From a virus, in the IMG/VR virus record IMGVR_UViG_3300044630_004124, positions 1-26,089 of that record: a stretch of DNA of 26,089 nucleotides; one strand, given 5' to 3'. The first letter of the stretch is position 1, and each line of letters begins with the position of its first letter. The notes under the pieces were generated by a model. That model made no database searches and was not told where the DNA came from. It was given only the letters and a program-made list of their open reading frames with translations. Below are positions 15,796 through 25,003 of the stretch, piece after piece. Made by a program: the position numbers and the translations under genes.

Positions 15796-17831
15796 TATCG
15801 TACTCTGCCTTTTATATCCGAATCCGGAAATTTAATTTCAAATATAGATGGGTCTAATGAAGGATATACAATTTTATCTTTTGTAGCCGCTTCTATATTA
15901 TATGAATTAGGAGAATAATTATCTCCACATTTATTTTCAATTCGTATAAAAGGAACGGATGATACACCTTCAACATTTGCAATTAACAATTCAACCTCAC
16001 TTAAATTAATAGTTTGATTAAATTGCCAATTATCTATATTAAAATAACTTTTTAATTCACTTATGCATTTAGCTAAAGTTTCACTTTTATTATAGTTCTG
16101 ATAGACTGTTATTTGAAAGTCTATTCCAATATTGATAATGAAACCATCACTCATATTAATTCCATCTGTTAAGATTTTGTATTCATTTAAATAAGTTTTT
16201 AAATTTTCCTTAACTGCTCTATTTAATGGTGCTAATCTACCATTTTGGTCTAAACCTAATAAATAAAGATTAATTGCGAATGGATTGTTTTTTTCATTTT
16301 CGTTAGAAGTTTTTCCAATTAAATATTTTTGAATATCGTCCTGTACAGTCCTTATAGATGGTTCTTCTCCATCTGGTTTATTTACAAAACTCATTACCAA
16401 ATCCGTAAACTCTTGTAACGCGTTTGGTGATGATAAAATTGATGCAGGTGAATTATTATCTAATTTACCATCAGCTATTGCATAAGATTTGGCTACTGCT
16501 CCAAATTTGGTTGGCATTGATAATACTCTAACTTGATAATCTTTAGTAGTTACTGCTCTATTTTGTGCTCCAAAATTTGCTAAAGCATTTTGTCTAATTT
16601 CTTCTAAGGTTTCACCACCCCTACCACCAGAAGCTCCAATTTCATTATCAACCGCTACTGAATTTTTTGTAGCATTGTATATTGCTAATTCAATACTATT
16701 TAATTTTTGAACATCTTCTTCAAATTCGATACCTCTTATTCTTGTAAGCTCACCAACTGAAATATTTGAATTTACACCTCCACCCACTAAATATCTAACT
16801 GTGATAGTTGTCATAGCTGGAGATGTTCCGTATGTTTTTGTTTTCAAAAAGTTAGTAGGGTCAAACGATTCATCTAACTTATCTATTGAATTAGGAAGTC
16901 CCAATCCAACATTTTTTAAATTTGGTATTAAAGTTTCATCACTAGCGGACGGGTCTCCTGCACCAAATTGAATTGTCATAGTAGAATCTTCATTTACTTT
17001 TAATACGAATCTTTTTGGTGTTTTTATTGTTTTTAAAATATATGGTACAGTATCTTTAAACTGATATAAATCTGTATCATTTGCTTCTGTGTTTGGTTGT
17101 TGTATAAAAACCATTTCTTGTGCTAAATACGGAACTTCATACCATTTGTTTCCATTACTATCTCTAACATCGTATATATCAATGATATTAGTATCATTTA
17201 AAACTATCTTTTGAAAAGGTTCATAATTACCAAAAGTAAATGTTTGCTCAACCATTGTAGCTGAAATGCATTGTACAAACTTTTTTATCAAATAAAACGT
17301 TGGTTCTCCTGTAATAGAATCTCTTTGATATATTGTTATACCTCTATCGGTTGGGTCACTAAAATCCACTACATCCGTTGTTCTAAATTCTAAATCATCT
17401 CTTGATGATTCAACAGCCATACCTTCTCTAATTCTTAAAAAATACTTTTCATCTGGTCTATTATTCAAACCACTACCTATTGATGGTACTAATTGATAAA
17501 CAGATAATGTTGTTACCGCAGGTGCTGTTACCTTTGGTTTGTATCCCAAATATTGAGCTAATGCCAATACATTTCTAGTATCTTCAGCAGTAGACATCAT
17601 TGACTCTTTTAATGTATCATCAATATAATACGAAAGAGTATCACCTATATATGATGCCATTTCAATAAACATCATACCAGGAGATGATTCATTGAAATCA
17701 GAATAAGTTCTAGGAAAATAAGTTTTAGTAAACTCTATTAGATTTTCTTTAAATCCATAAAAGTCTTTTCCGATATATTTTATATCTTTACCCTTATTCC
17801 TAAAATTTTTATTTGTAGTAGTTAATGCCAT
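15795..17831 (-). CDS. Baseplate wedge protein, gp6/J-like
   Basis: 678 residues, close to T4 gp6 in size. Features of the gp6/baseplate J family are clear: an N-terminal helical part with FNESSPGMMFIEMASYIGD (about 46-64), LAQYLGYKP near 90, and a central block VGELTRIRGIEFEED followed by the GGRGGETLEEIRQNA motif and AVTTKDYQVRVLSMP (about 402-440). In the virion these proteins dimerise to form the ring joining wedges around the hub. It follows the gp25 homologue by 10 bases, as W precedes J in P2-like phages. The start is ATG behind an A-rich leader. Well supported. Confidence 0.92.
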   Translation of the reverse strand: MALTTTNKNFRNKGKDIKYIGKDFYGFKENLIEFTKTYFPRTYSDFNESSPGMMFIEMASYIGDTLSYYIDDTLKESMMSTAEDTRNVLALAQYLGYKPKVTAPAVTTLSVYQLVPSIGSGLNNRPDEKYFLRIREGMAVESSRDDLEFRTTDVVDFSDPTDRGITIYQRDSITGEPTFYLIKKFVQCISATMVEQTFTFGNYEPFQKIVLNDTNIIDIYDVRDSNGNKWYEVPYLAQEMVFIQQPNTEANDTDLYQFKDTVPYILKTIKTPKRFVLKVNEDSTMTIQFGAGDPSASDETLIPNLKNVGLGLPNSIDKLDESFDPTNFLKTKTYGTSPAMTTITVRYLVGGGVNSNISVGELTRIRGIEFEEDVQKLNSIELAIYNATKNSVAVDNEIGASGGRGGETLEEIRQNALANFGAQNRAVTTKDYQVRVLSMPTKFGAVAKSYAIADGKLDNNSPASILSSPNALQEFTDLVMSFVNKPDGEEPSIRTVQDDIQKYLIGKTSNENEKNNPFAINLYLLGLDQNGRLAPLNRAVKENLKTYLNEYKILTDGINMSDGFIINIGIDFQITVYQNYNKSETLAKCISELKSYFNIDNWQFNQTINLSEVELLIANVEGVSSVPFIRIENKCGDNYSPNSYNIEAATKDKIVYPSLDPSIFEIKFPDSDIKGRVR

Positions 17832-17841
17832 TTTTTATTTA

Positions 17842-18264
17842 TTATACTGTAAAAGTTACCTGATTTAAATCGGGAGTATTAGCCACACCAAATGTAATTG
17901 AAATTTCAACCTGATTTCTATCTTTGTTTTCGTTTGATTGTGCTACATCTATTTGTCGTATATCAACATAAGGTAACCAATTCGTAATAGATTCTGTGAT
18001 TATTTCTTCAATCTTAACAGCTAACCTATCATCGTTAAAATCAAATAATAATTCCTGTAAACCACTACCAAAATTAGGTTGCAATAAACGTTCACCTTTT
18101 TTAGTTAATAGTAAATTTTTAATATTTGAACTAACTTGCTCTTTTGTTGTAAATGATTGATTAAAAGCGGTATTTCCTATTTGTATTGGCAATGTTATTC
18201 CTATCGCATAATCTTGAAATGTTGCGGTATCTTGAACTAATTTTTGCCCTAATACAATTGCCAT
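17842..18264 (-). CDS. 25: Baseplate wedge protein gp25-like (P2 W, lysozyme-like fold family)
   Basis: 140 residues, the usual size of gp25 homologues. The family block is evident: SNIKNLLLTKKGERLLQPNF, then GSGLQELLFDFND, then an alpha/beta tail ending in EISITFGV. In T4, P2 and related contractile machines gp25 sits in the baseplate wedge and primes sheath assembly. The start shares one base with the previous stop (TAATG). The next gene is the gp6/J homologue, matching the conserved W-J order. No catalytic role is expected. Confidence 0.93.
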   Translation of the reverse strand: MAIVLGQKLVQDTATFQDYAIGITLPIQIGNTAFNQSFTTKEQVSSNIKNLLLTKKGERLLQPNFGSGLQELLFDFNDDRLAVKIEEIITESITNWLPYVDIRQIDVAQSNENKDRNQVEISITFGVANTPDLNQVTFTV

Positions 18265-18764
18265 TACTTTTTATTAAATCTTTTTACAAGTTCAGAGTAA
18301 TCTCTATTCAGTGCTTTATCCAATTCAGCTACGCCTGTTTGTACACCCAATCCAGTTGGTTGAGGTCCTCTTGTCAAATCACCATAACCCATTTTTTCAG
18401 CAATTGCAGTTCTACCAACAATTGAACTCATATCACCTTGTCCAAAATTCATTGTTCTGAACCCACCATCACCAGTTGCAGGTGCCATTGCGGTTTCATT
18501 TAGAATTTGGTTAATCATTGGGTTTTTACTGAATTGCTTTCCACCTATCATTTTAGTTTCAATGGATTCTACTAAAGTTTCATCTTCCATCATAGCCTTA
18601 GCCATAGATAATCCAGTACTTTTTGGTTTAGCAGTTTGTTTTCCTTCTGCTATCATTTTTTTCATTTCAGTCCTTACAGTTTCCTTAATCAATGCCGGTA
18701 ATTGTTCTTTCAATTCCTCTTTTATTAGGATTTGTATGGCTTTTAATAGTTTATCAGTATTCAT
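18264..18764 (-). CDS. Small conserved phage protein, helical N-terminus
   Basis: 166 residues. The first 40 residues form an amphipathic, charged helix (LIKEELKEQLPALIKE), followed by a low-complexity middle with glycine- and methionine-rich stretches (NPMINQILNETA, then GGFRTMNFGQG) and a helical tail (ELVKRFNKK). This layout resembles small proteins beside baseplate genes in T4-like marine phages; I do not know their function. It may be an assembly factor or minor virion protein. The ATG is preceded by AAGGAAG, a possible Shine-Dalgarno at short spacing. It leads a unit with gp25 and gp6. Confidence 0.65.
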   Translation of the reverse strand: MNTDKLLKAIQILIKEELKEQLPALIKETVRTEMKKMIAEGKQTAKPKSTGLSMAKAMMEDETLVESIETKMIGGKQFSKNPMINQILNETAMAPATGDGGFRTMNFGQGDMSSIVGRTAIAEKMGYGDLTRGPQPTGLGVQTGVAELDKALNRDYSELVKRFNKK

Positions 18765-18784
18765 ACTTCCTTATTTGTTATGTT

Positions 18785-18792
18785 TATAAATA
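18785..18792 (-). promoter_or_regulatory. Recurrent upstream motif, copy D (ATATTTATA)
   Basis: The minus strand reads ATATTTATA 20 bases before the ATG at 18764, in the 55-base gap after the GH19 gene. Candidate promoter for the gp25-gp6-fibre block. Confidence 0.42.
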
Positions 18793-18819
18793 TTTGAATT
18801 GTTATTTTTGAAAATTAAA

Positions 18820-20043
18820 TTACACCTGTAAGGAATAGTTGTCCACTTTAACCAATGCTTCAGTAGCCAAAAATCCTTTACCACCTCTTTTAATAGCAGT
18901 ACCAGCAATCATACTTGTTACTAATACGTTTGCATTAGCTTGAGTAGGCCCAACTGCAGAAATTCCTGTTAATTTTGACATATATGGTATTCCATTTTTT
19001 ATATACCATGCTGTGGTATCCGCCGCAGTTTGTGGTTGAAGTGCTAAATCAGGATTTGTTACAAGTCTAGTATCTTTATATAATGCCAAAGAAGCTGCTG
19101 TGTAATTAGCTTTGCCTGTAAGTTGTATAAATCCTCTACCTCTATATTTGTAGCCATCTCCTGCTGCAGTATTACCCAATCCCTTTCCTACCTTTCCACT
19201 ACTAACTCCATATATTGCATCAGTAAATAATGGTGTATTTTTCTTTAATTGAGTTAATTGGTCTTCTGTATATTTTGCAACTCTAGAACCAAATATTTCT
19301 CTGATTCTGGAATTTGCCGTTCGCCCATAACCAGCTAAGTCTTCAACTATTACTTGACCTCCAGATTCTTTTAGTGAGTTTGCTTTCACAGCCTTAATCA
19401 TTGCTGCATCGGTTACACCAATTTTAATTAGTGCCGCCTCCATCAATTTTAAATTTTGAGATTGTGGTAATTTTTTAATAACTGGTTTAGGTTCTGTATC
19501 TCCTACAAAAATACTCTGAATATCAGACTCGCCTGTTGTATTAAATGTCATAATAGGGTCTGGTGTAATTGTAGCACCTTCCCCATAGATACTAGTTTGT
19601 TTTTTTTGTAGTGTAAGTTCTTTAAGAGTTTCTCTTATAATTTCAGGTTCTTCAATTTGTTCTTCAAGATTACTAACATAATTTGTTATTATTTCTTCAT
19701 CCAATTCTGTAGAAAATGTACCAGATTGTAATATTTCTTTAGCTTCGCCTAAATTTTGACGTATTAATTCTTCTTCTGTTTTAATTTGTCCCTTTAAGTC
19801 TTCTTCTTCTTCTTCAGTAAGTTCCGATTGTTGTAATGAATTTATTGCAACGGAAGGCATTGCAGGTGTTACGAAATACCCTGTCCAATTTACAACAGAT
19901 GGTAATATTATAGGACTTGGTGCACTTGGAAATACAGAAGTAGTATTTATTACTCCAGTAATCGTAGTTAAATGCTGTTGTGCATATCTAATAAATTCTT
20001 CAATTATTTTTGGTGTATTTTTACTAGGTGGTACTGCTGCCAT
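18820..20043 (-). CDS. GH19-type muramidase/chitinase-like enzyme, virion-associated lysin
   Basis: 407 residues. About 190-400 is a glycoside hydrolase family 19 domain. KESGG (E226) fits the general acid, a second glutamate follows at E234, and GDGYKYRGRGFIQLTG (295-310) is the family signature. Phage GH19 enzymes cut the glycan strands of peptidoglycan. The first 190 residues are not catalytic: a proline-rich start, then an acidic, coiled-coil-prone part (TEEEEEDLKG). There is no signal peptide, and it sits between the M15 peptidase and baseplate genes. I therefore infer a tail-associated wall-degrading enzyme, though a cytoplasmic lysis endolysin is possible. It starts 8 bases after the M15 gene. 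Confidence 0.85.
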   Translation of the reverse strand: MAAVPPSKNTPKIIEEFIRYAQQHLTTITGVINTTSVFPSAPSPIILPSVVNWTGYFVTPAMPSVAINSLQQSELTEEEEEDLKGQIKTEEELIRQNLGEAKEILQSGTFSTELDEEIITNYVSNLEEQIEEPEIIRETLKELTLQKKQTSIYGEGATITPDPIMTFNTTGESDIQSIFVGDTEPKPVIKKLPQSQNLKLMEAALIKIGVTDAAMIKAVKANSLKESGGQVIVEDLAGYGRTANSRIREIFGSRVAKYTEDQLTQLKKNTPLFTDAIYGVSSGKVGKGLGNTAAGDGYKYRGRGFIQLTGKANYTAASLALYKDTRLVTNPDLALQPQTAADTTAWYIKNGIPYMSKLTGISAVGPTQANANVLVTSMIAGTAIKRGGKGFLATEALVKVDNYSLQV

Positions 20044-20051
20044 TTTGTTTA

Positions 20052-21974
20052 TTACTTTTTAGCCATGTTTCTCTTTTGCGCAATAGTATATTGCGGATTT
20101 TTTCTGGGTGTTTCTGCAAATTGCTTCATTAATGCCTTTCTTTGGTCACCTGTTAATGTACTAAATCCTTTATATTCCCAATGCCAAGTTTCATCTGGTT
20201 TTGCACCATCACACAAAGAGGATGGATTATACCATCCAAATTTAGGTGCATGTGCTGCAAAAAATTTGTACAAAGCTGTGGCTCTTACAACTTGATTTGG
20301 TTTTGGTTGAGTAGCTGATACTCCTAATTTTTTTGCTGCTGCTTCGGTTTGTATGCATAAAGTACGAACATCAACAGCTATACCCCAACCATGATTAGAC
20401 CAGCCAGGTGTAGCCGCCCTTCCAGCTTCCATAGTGTTCCACAATCTAACTTGGTTTTCATAATCTCTATAAAATCCTCCTCCTGGAGTAAATTCAACAT
20501 CTATTGAGTTTTCTGTTAAAAAATCTAAAAACAATTCAAATGTAGCTGCTGCTTCTGGATGTAAATATACCGTACCTTCTATATATCCCGGTCTAACTAT
20601 TTTTCTCATAGCTTCATAGGGAATGCCACCATTAATTCCATCGGCTTTATTAGCTCCTTTTCTTGGGGTTTTACTTCGGTTAGTTGCTACATATTTTTCA
20701 AAACCAGGTGGAGCTCCGTTATCTGCGGTTGCTCCCACATTTGTATATATTTGAGGTTCACCACCACCCCCATTGGATTCTTTTGTAGGTGGTTTATAAA
20801 ATTTCTGCGATGCTAAACTAGCTTTTTGAGAACCAACATATTTTAATGCACCCCAATGGTCTATACCGCTTGGTGTTTTTGATGCTCCAACGATTCCAGT
20901 ACCTCTAGCCGCACCAGGACCAACATACACATTACTAGCTGGTACTCCATTTTTTATTGCATTGTCTATTATTTTTTTACTATTTGCCGATTCTACCCAA
21001 GGTTCTATTATAAATAAATTATTGTTATCTACTAAATTACTTTTTGAAAGTGATTCAGCCCTTTCACATCCTTTACTGAATAAAAATACAGGTAGTTTGG
21101 GATTTTCCGATAAAAACGTTGTTATATTAGCTACAGTGGCACCATATACAAATGATTTAATCTTTACATTTCCAAATCCCTGTTTAAACAATTCTTCTTG
21201 TTGGTCAATTTTTAAATCACCACTTCTATTATCAAGACCACCAACTAAAACTGCTTTAAATTCAGATTCTACTTGAGTTTGATTTTGTGAGAACGTTGGT
21301 TCAGGAAGTTGTGTTATATCTATTGTACCCGGTAAAGGTAATCCTGCATCATAGTCAATAACTTCGGGATTTTGTATTAGTTCTAATGTTGCAGTTGGTA
21401 GTGGTGGAAATCCACCGGCATCAAATTCTTCTTGCAAATTATCTCCAAAGTTTTGTGCTTCTAATTGAACTTCTTCTTCCGTTATTGGTGAATCACTAGC
21501 TGCGTTTTCCGTAGAAGGCATATCTATATCATTTGCAATAGAAAATTCATCAGGTTCATCATTAAAAGTATATAGTTCAGTTCCAGGTATAGGTTTTATC
21601 CATTGACCGGGATTCAAAACCATATTTGATGTTACGGAAACGTTTGCAGTTGCACCGGGTGGTAATTGTAATGGTAACGGAACATTTTGCATTATAGCAC
21701 CACTCCAATACGCAATAACACCTTTACCCATTTCCCCAACTAAATCATACGGAGCAGTTGATGATAATCCTTTTTGTAAAGCAGATTTAAATAACTGCTC
21801 CATAGGTTCTTTTTTACCATTTTGTATTTTTATTTTATTAATGGTATCACCACCTCTTTTTATAGCAGCATCGTATTCATCAGCCCATTTTTTAGCAACT
21901 TTATCAATATCGCTTATATTTTCTGGGTTGTCATAAAAACTTACCATATTGTCTTTAAATACTTGCCAAGACAT
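20052..21974 (-). CDS. M15 (VanY/VanX-like) peptidase with extra N-terminal and central domains
   Basis: 640 residues. The C-terminal third is an M15 D-Ala-D-Ala carboxypeptidase/L-Ala-D-Glu endopeptidase domain. SNHGWGIAVD (526-535) supplies zinc ligands H528 and D535, and ExWH (E595, H598) supplies the catalytic glutamate and third ligand, followed by WEY. It would cut peptidoglycan peptides. The N-terminal 130 residues (KKWADEYDAAIKRGGDTI, then APYDLVGEMGKGVIAYWSGA) match a block I recognise from marine phage proteins. Residues 238-390 form a separate alpha/beta domain of unknown type. Between them are acidic linkers. No signal peptide is seen. The neighbours are a peptidoglycan-binding protein and GH19, so it is probably part of the tail wall-penetration set. 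Confidence 0.87.
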   Translation of the reverse strand: MSWQVFKDNMVSFYDNPENISDIDKVAKKWADEYDAAIKRGGDTINKIKIQNGKKEPMEQLFKSALQKGLSSTAPYDLVGEMGKGVIAYWSGAIMQNVPLPLQLPPGATANVSVTSNMVLNPGQWIKPIPGTELYTFNDEPDEFSIANDIDMPSTENAASDSPITEEEVQLEAQNFGDNLQEEFDAGGFPPLPTATLELIQNPEVIDYDAGLPLPGTIDITQLPEPTFSQNQTQVESEFKAVLVGGLDNRSGDLKIDQQEELFKQGFGNVKIKSFVYGATVANITTFLSENPKLPVFLFSKGCERAESLSKSNLVDNNNLFIIEPWVESANSKKIIDNAIKNGVPASNVYVGPGAARGTGIVGASKTPSGIDHWGALKYVGSQKASLASQKFYKPPTKESNGGGGEPQIYTNVGATADNGAPPGFEKYVATNRSKTPRKGANKADGINGGIPYEAMRKIVRPGYIEGTVYLHPEAAATFELFLDFLTENSIDVEFTPGGGFYRDYENQVRLWNTMEAGRAATPGWSNHGWGIAVDVRTLCIQTEAAAKKLGVSATQPKPNQVVRATALYKFFAAHAPKFGWYNPSSLCDGAKPDETWHWEYKGFSTLTGDQRKALMKQFAETPRKNPQYTIAQKRNMAKK

Positions 21975-21980
21975 ATTTTA

Positions 21981-23336
21981 TTAACTTAATTTTCTCATAT
22001 TAATTATATCTGGGTGGCTGGACTTATTCCTATTTATAAGGTCTTGTACGGCATCTTCTTCTTTATAATTTTTATTAAATGATGCTCCATCAATCCTAAC
22101 CCCATCTTTATATACCGTAACTCTCGGTTTTTTATCAATTACTCTATATTCGTATGTGTACCCTAATTGAGATTGTGGTGTTGGTTCTTTACCTCCATTT
22201 ACACTAGAACCCTTCATAACTTTTTTTGCATTTTCCATAGCTTGATTTGCTTTATCAAATTTTGGTTTTGCAGAATCCAAAGCCTCTTTAGAAGATTCTT
22301 GTAAAACTTTTAATTTTTCTTCCTGTACTTTAGATATATTTGTCATTAAATTTGTGGTAAGTGTACCGGGTACATTTGATATAGCATTAGTAACTTGGCC
22401 TTCCAAACTAGTAATAGTATTTATTGTCCCACCAACTACGTTTCCTACCGAAGTGGTTACCGTACCTACCGCATTTTGAACTGCGTTTGTAGCTTGATTT
22501 ACAGTATTTTGTATATCGTTTTTAGCTTTTTCTGCTGCTTTTTTTATTTTATCCGCTTCAGCCTTATAACCAGCAGCAGTATCTTTTAATTGATTTGCAA
22601 ACGCTTTAGCTGCGGCTAATTTATCTTTTAATTTTTTCTTTTTTTTCTCTATTTTGGGTTCAGGTAACTCCTTCTTTTTAAACTTAGGTAATTTTGGTAA
22701 TTGAACTTTTGGTATTTCAATTTTTGGTAATTGTTTTGGAAATGCATCTTTTAGATTTTTTCCAACATCCTTCATACCTTCTAATTGCTGTTTAGCGTTA
22801 TTAGCTATATCCTTTCCAGCTGAACTAATATTTCCACCTAATGTTTTTCCTAAATTTTTTGCAGTATCACCTATTGCAGTACCAGCTCCACCAAGAAAAC
22901 TACCTGCTGCATTTTGTCCAGCTATATTTGATAATGTTTGTGGTTGCCAGTTTTTAATATTATCTTGTGCTTTTTGTTGTAGTTGTTGTAAATTTTCAGT
23001 AGATAATGTGAAGGTTGGTAATGGTGGTCTAGCTAAACTAGTTAAAGTTGCTAATTTTGATACTTCTGCTTTTGGTAAAACATTTAATTTATCCCAAGTA
23101 TTTTTACCAACAACACCATCTGCTGTTAATCCATTTTTCTTTTGAAATGCTTTTACAGCTTCTTCCGTTTTAGGTCCGAATATTCCTAATGGTTCTACAC
23201 CCAATTTAGTTTGTAGTAGTTTAACAGAATCATTTTTATCACCCCTTCGTATTGTTGGTAATTGAGTTTTAGGTGCGGCAGAACCAGATGGAACTAATAA
23301 TGCCGGCGTATTTGTAGGAGTTATTACGTTTGACAT
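21981..23336 (-). CDS. Peptidoglycan-binding (PG_binding_1) protein with long helical repeats
   Basis: 451 residues. Residues about 30-85 are a PG_binding_1 domain: RRGDKNDSVKLLQTKLG, GIFGPKTEEAVKAFQKK and ADGVVGKNTWDKL. The rest is mostly helix and repeats: alanine- and lysine-rich stretches, a proline/lysine run (about 201-235, PKIEIPKVQLPKLPKFKKK), then coiled-coil-prone segments (about 240-375). A small C-terminal domain (about 390-451, YTYEYRVIDKKPRVTVYKDG) is beta-type. It has no catalytic residues, so it would anchor or guide wall-degrading partners. It lies 6 bases from the M15 gene and 3 bases from the spike gene. A tape-measure-like fibrous role is an alternative for the middle part. 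Confidence 0.82.
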   Translation of the reverse strand: MSNVITPTNTPALLVPSGSAAPKTQLPTIRRGDKNDSVKLLQTKLGVEPLGIFGPKTEEAVKAFQKKNGLTADGVVGKNTWDKLNVLPKAEVSKLATLTSLARPPLPTFTLSTENLQQLQQKAQDNIKNWQPQTLSNIAGQNAAGSFLGGAGTAIGDTAKNLGKTLGGNISSAGKDIANNAKQQLEGMKDVGKNLKDAFPKQLPKIEIPKVQLPKLPKFKKKELPEPKIEKKKKKLKDKLAAAKAFANQLKDTAAGYKAEADKIKKAAEKAKNDIQNTVNQATNAVQNAVGTVTTSVGNVVGGTINTITSLEGQVTNAISNVPGTLTTNLMTNISKVQEEKLKVLQESSKEALDSAKPKFDKANQAMENAKKVMKGSSVNGGKEPTPQSQLGYTYEYRVIDKKPRVTVYKDGVRIDGASFNKNYKEEDAVQDLINRNKSSHPDIINMRKLS

Positions 23337-23339
23337 TTA

Positions 23340-24575
23340 CTAAGATGTTTGATTTAATTTACTTAAAATTGTATTTAGCTTTGATTTTATTTTAGCTAAA
23401 GTTGGTACGTTTTCAGGTCCTACTTTAGTTGGGCCCGATGGTGTTAAATATTGTTGATTTGCTAAAGCATCTATAAGTTCCGCAAGAATATCAACTAAAG
23501 TTTGTCCTTTTACTAATGGTTCTAAGTTTTCGTTTCCTAAAAATATAGAACCTTTACCAGTATGAAATGCCACATTCCTATCGTTAGTTATTACATTAAA
23601 ATCATCCTTAACACTTATATCTATTCCTAATTTATTATCTATTGATAATCCACCATCTGAAATAAAACCATAATCTTTTTTAGAATAAAAAATCATTTCT
23701 CCACTTTTTGCAGAAAGTATGATTCTACCAGAGTTTACCAATATTTGGTCACCATTTAATTTTGATGGATAGTTAAAAAACGAATCCGGTTTTGTTTCAA
23801 AATTAGATTTACCTTTATCATCAATAACGCCTGGTTGAAATGGTAATTCATATTGGTCCGATGTGATTGCTATAATACTACCATCTCTATTTATATCTTC
23901 TTCTACTCCAAATTTTACAACTTTTTTTCTGGATTCGTTATTTTCATTATTTCTTATAATAATCGATGGTGAAAATTTTTTATTAGGATTGTTATATCCA
24001 CTAAATCTTATGGATTGTCCAAAACGACTTTCAATCAAACTATCACCTTCATATAACTTTAATTTATGTATACCGGGTGTTCTTGTAAAGTAATCACCCA
24101 ACCCATCATATTTTTTATTTTCATTAATATTACTTCTAACAGTACCAGTAGCCTCAACTTTTTTAATATCCTTTGTCTTATCGGAATCTGTGGGTACTGC
24201 TCCAAACGTTGTTGATATTAATTGTTCATCTGCTTGTGCATTTGGTGAAATTTCAATACCAATTCTTCTATATAATGTAACACCAGCAGAACTTTCATAT
24301 ATTTCTACTGTTTCGTTTCTGATAGGTATATTTTTGAAGTTTTTATCAAATGGATAAGCTACAGGTAAACTTCCTTTATCAGATGATGGTTGTGATGTTA
24401 GTTTATATAAAATAGCACCTATATAACTTGCTTCACTACCCACAACATCTTCTCTATTTTTAAGATACTCGTGGTTTTCATCTAATATAACACTATAAAC
24501 TACACCAAATCCCTTAGAAGTAGCTCCACCTAAAAGTTGTGCCGATAAACCAGCTGCTGCCTTTCCACTTTGCAT
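23340..24575 (-). CDS. Baseplate central spike/hub protein, gp5-like, without lysozyme domain
   Basis: 411 residues. The N-terminal part (FGVVYSVILDENHEYLK, then SYIGAILYKL and VTLYRRIGIE) has the layout of a gp5/VgrG OB-fold. A middle block, LYEGDSLIESRFGQSIRFSG, is familiar from T4-like spike proteins. Residues about 275-350 (QILVNSGRIILSAKSGEM, then GLSIDNKLGIDISV and KGSIFLG) form a beta-helix-like repeat, ending in VKGQTLVDILAELIDAL. In T4, gp5 also carries a lysozyme domain; none is seen here. The adjacent GH19, M15 and PG-binding genes may supply that function. The protein would pierce the outer membrane at tail contraction. Confidence 0.85.
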   Translation of the reverse strand: MQSGKAAAGLSAQLLGGATSKGFGVVYSVILDENHEYLKNREDVVGSEASYIGAILYKLTSQPSSDKGSLPVAYPFDKNFKNIPIRNETVEIYESSAGVTLYRRIGIEISPNAQADEQLISTTFGAVPTDSDKTKDIKKVEATGTVRSNINENKKYDGLGDYFTRTPGIHKLKLYEGDSLIESRFGQSIRFSGYNNPNKKFSPSIIIRNNENNESRKKVVKFGVEEDINRDGSIIAITSDQYELPFQPGVIDDKGKSNFETKPDSFFNYPSKLNGDQILVNSGRIILSAKSGEMIFYSKKDYGFISDGGLSIDNKLGIDISVKDDFNVITNDRNVAFHTGKGSIFLGNENLEPLVKGQTLVDILAELIDALANQQYLTPSGPTKVGPENVPTLAKIKSKLNTILSKLNQTS

Positions 24576-24576
24576 A

Positions 24577-24969
24577 TTACTTCATTTTCTTTTTTAAATC
24601 TTCCAATTCAAATTCCAAATCATCTACTCTCTCAACCTCTTGTTTAGTTTCTTCCAACTCTTTAAGTAATTGATTCTTTTCAAATTCAGTTAAGAACCCA
24701 TCCTGTCCTTCGGTTTTCTTTTCCGATGCTATAATTTTAGTTGCGATTGTTGCAAGTTTAACTAATTGGTCATCGTTCTTTACCGAACTATCAATTAGTG
24801 AAGATAGAATAGGTCCTACGCTTGCCACATCACCGGCATGCTTAATCATCTTTTTAAGTTCTTCGATTAAACTACTTATCTTTGCTTTCTTTGAAGTTTG
24901 GTTGTTATAGATGTCTTCGAAAAGAGAACTTAGATTCTTTCCTTTAAATAATTCGAATTCTGTTGACAT
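24577..24969 (-). CDS. Conserved small coiled-coil phage protein
   Basis: 130 residues, almost entirely helical. The N-terminal block (FELFKGKNLSSLFEDIYNNQ, then GDVASVGPILSSLIDSSVKN and DDQLVKLATIA) is one I recognise from T4-like marine phages next to the spike gene. The C-terminus is a coiled coil (LLKELEETKQEVERV). No function is known to me; position suggests a baseplate hub or assembly component. Its ATG follows the 56-base gap with the shared motif at 24996-25003. The spike gene starts 1 base after its stop. Confidence 0.75.
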   Translation of the reverse strand: MSTEFELFKGKNLSSLFEDIYNNQTSKKAKISSLIEELKKMIKHAGDVASVGPILSSLIDSSVKNDDQLVKLATIATKIIASEKKTEGQDGFLTEFEKNQLLKELEETKQEVERVDDLEFELEDLKKKMK

Positions 24970-24995
24970 ATTAATATATTTACATTTTGTATGTA

Positions 24996-25003
24996 TATAA
25001 ATA
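24996..25003 (-). promoter_or_regulatory. Recurrent upstream motif, copy E (ATATTTATA)
   Basis: The minus strand reads ATATTTATA 26 bases before the ATG at 24969, in the gap after the Ntn-hydrolase gene. Candidate promoter for the spike and wall-enzyme block. Confidence 0.42.

Noticed and set aside
20962-21276. Plus-strand ORF of 104 codons
   Set aside because: It is antisense to the central domain of the M15 protein and has low-complexity, serine/leucine-rich content typical of shadow frames. The other plus-strand ORFs were rejected for the same reason.
22031-22038. TATAAATA on the minus strand inside the peptidoglycan-binding gene
   Set aside because: It sits within the coding sequence far from the next start; in such AT-rich DNA a chance match is likely (another lies near 23888).
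22600-22760. T-rich and repeated segments resembling a terminator or repeat
   Set aside because: They encode the lysine- and proline-rich stretch of the peptidoglycan-binding protein in frame.
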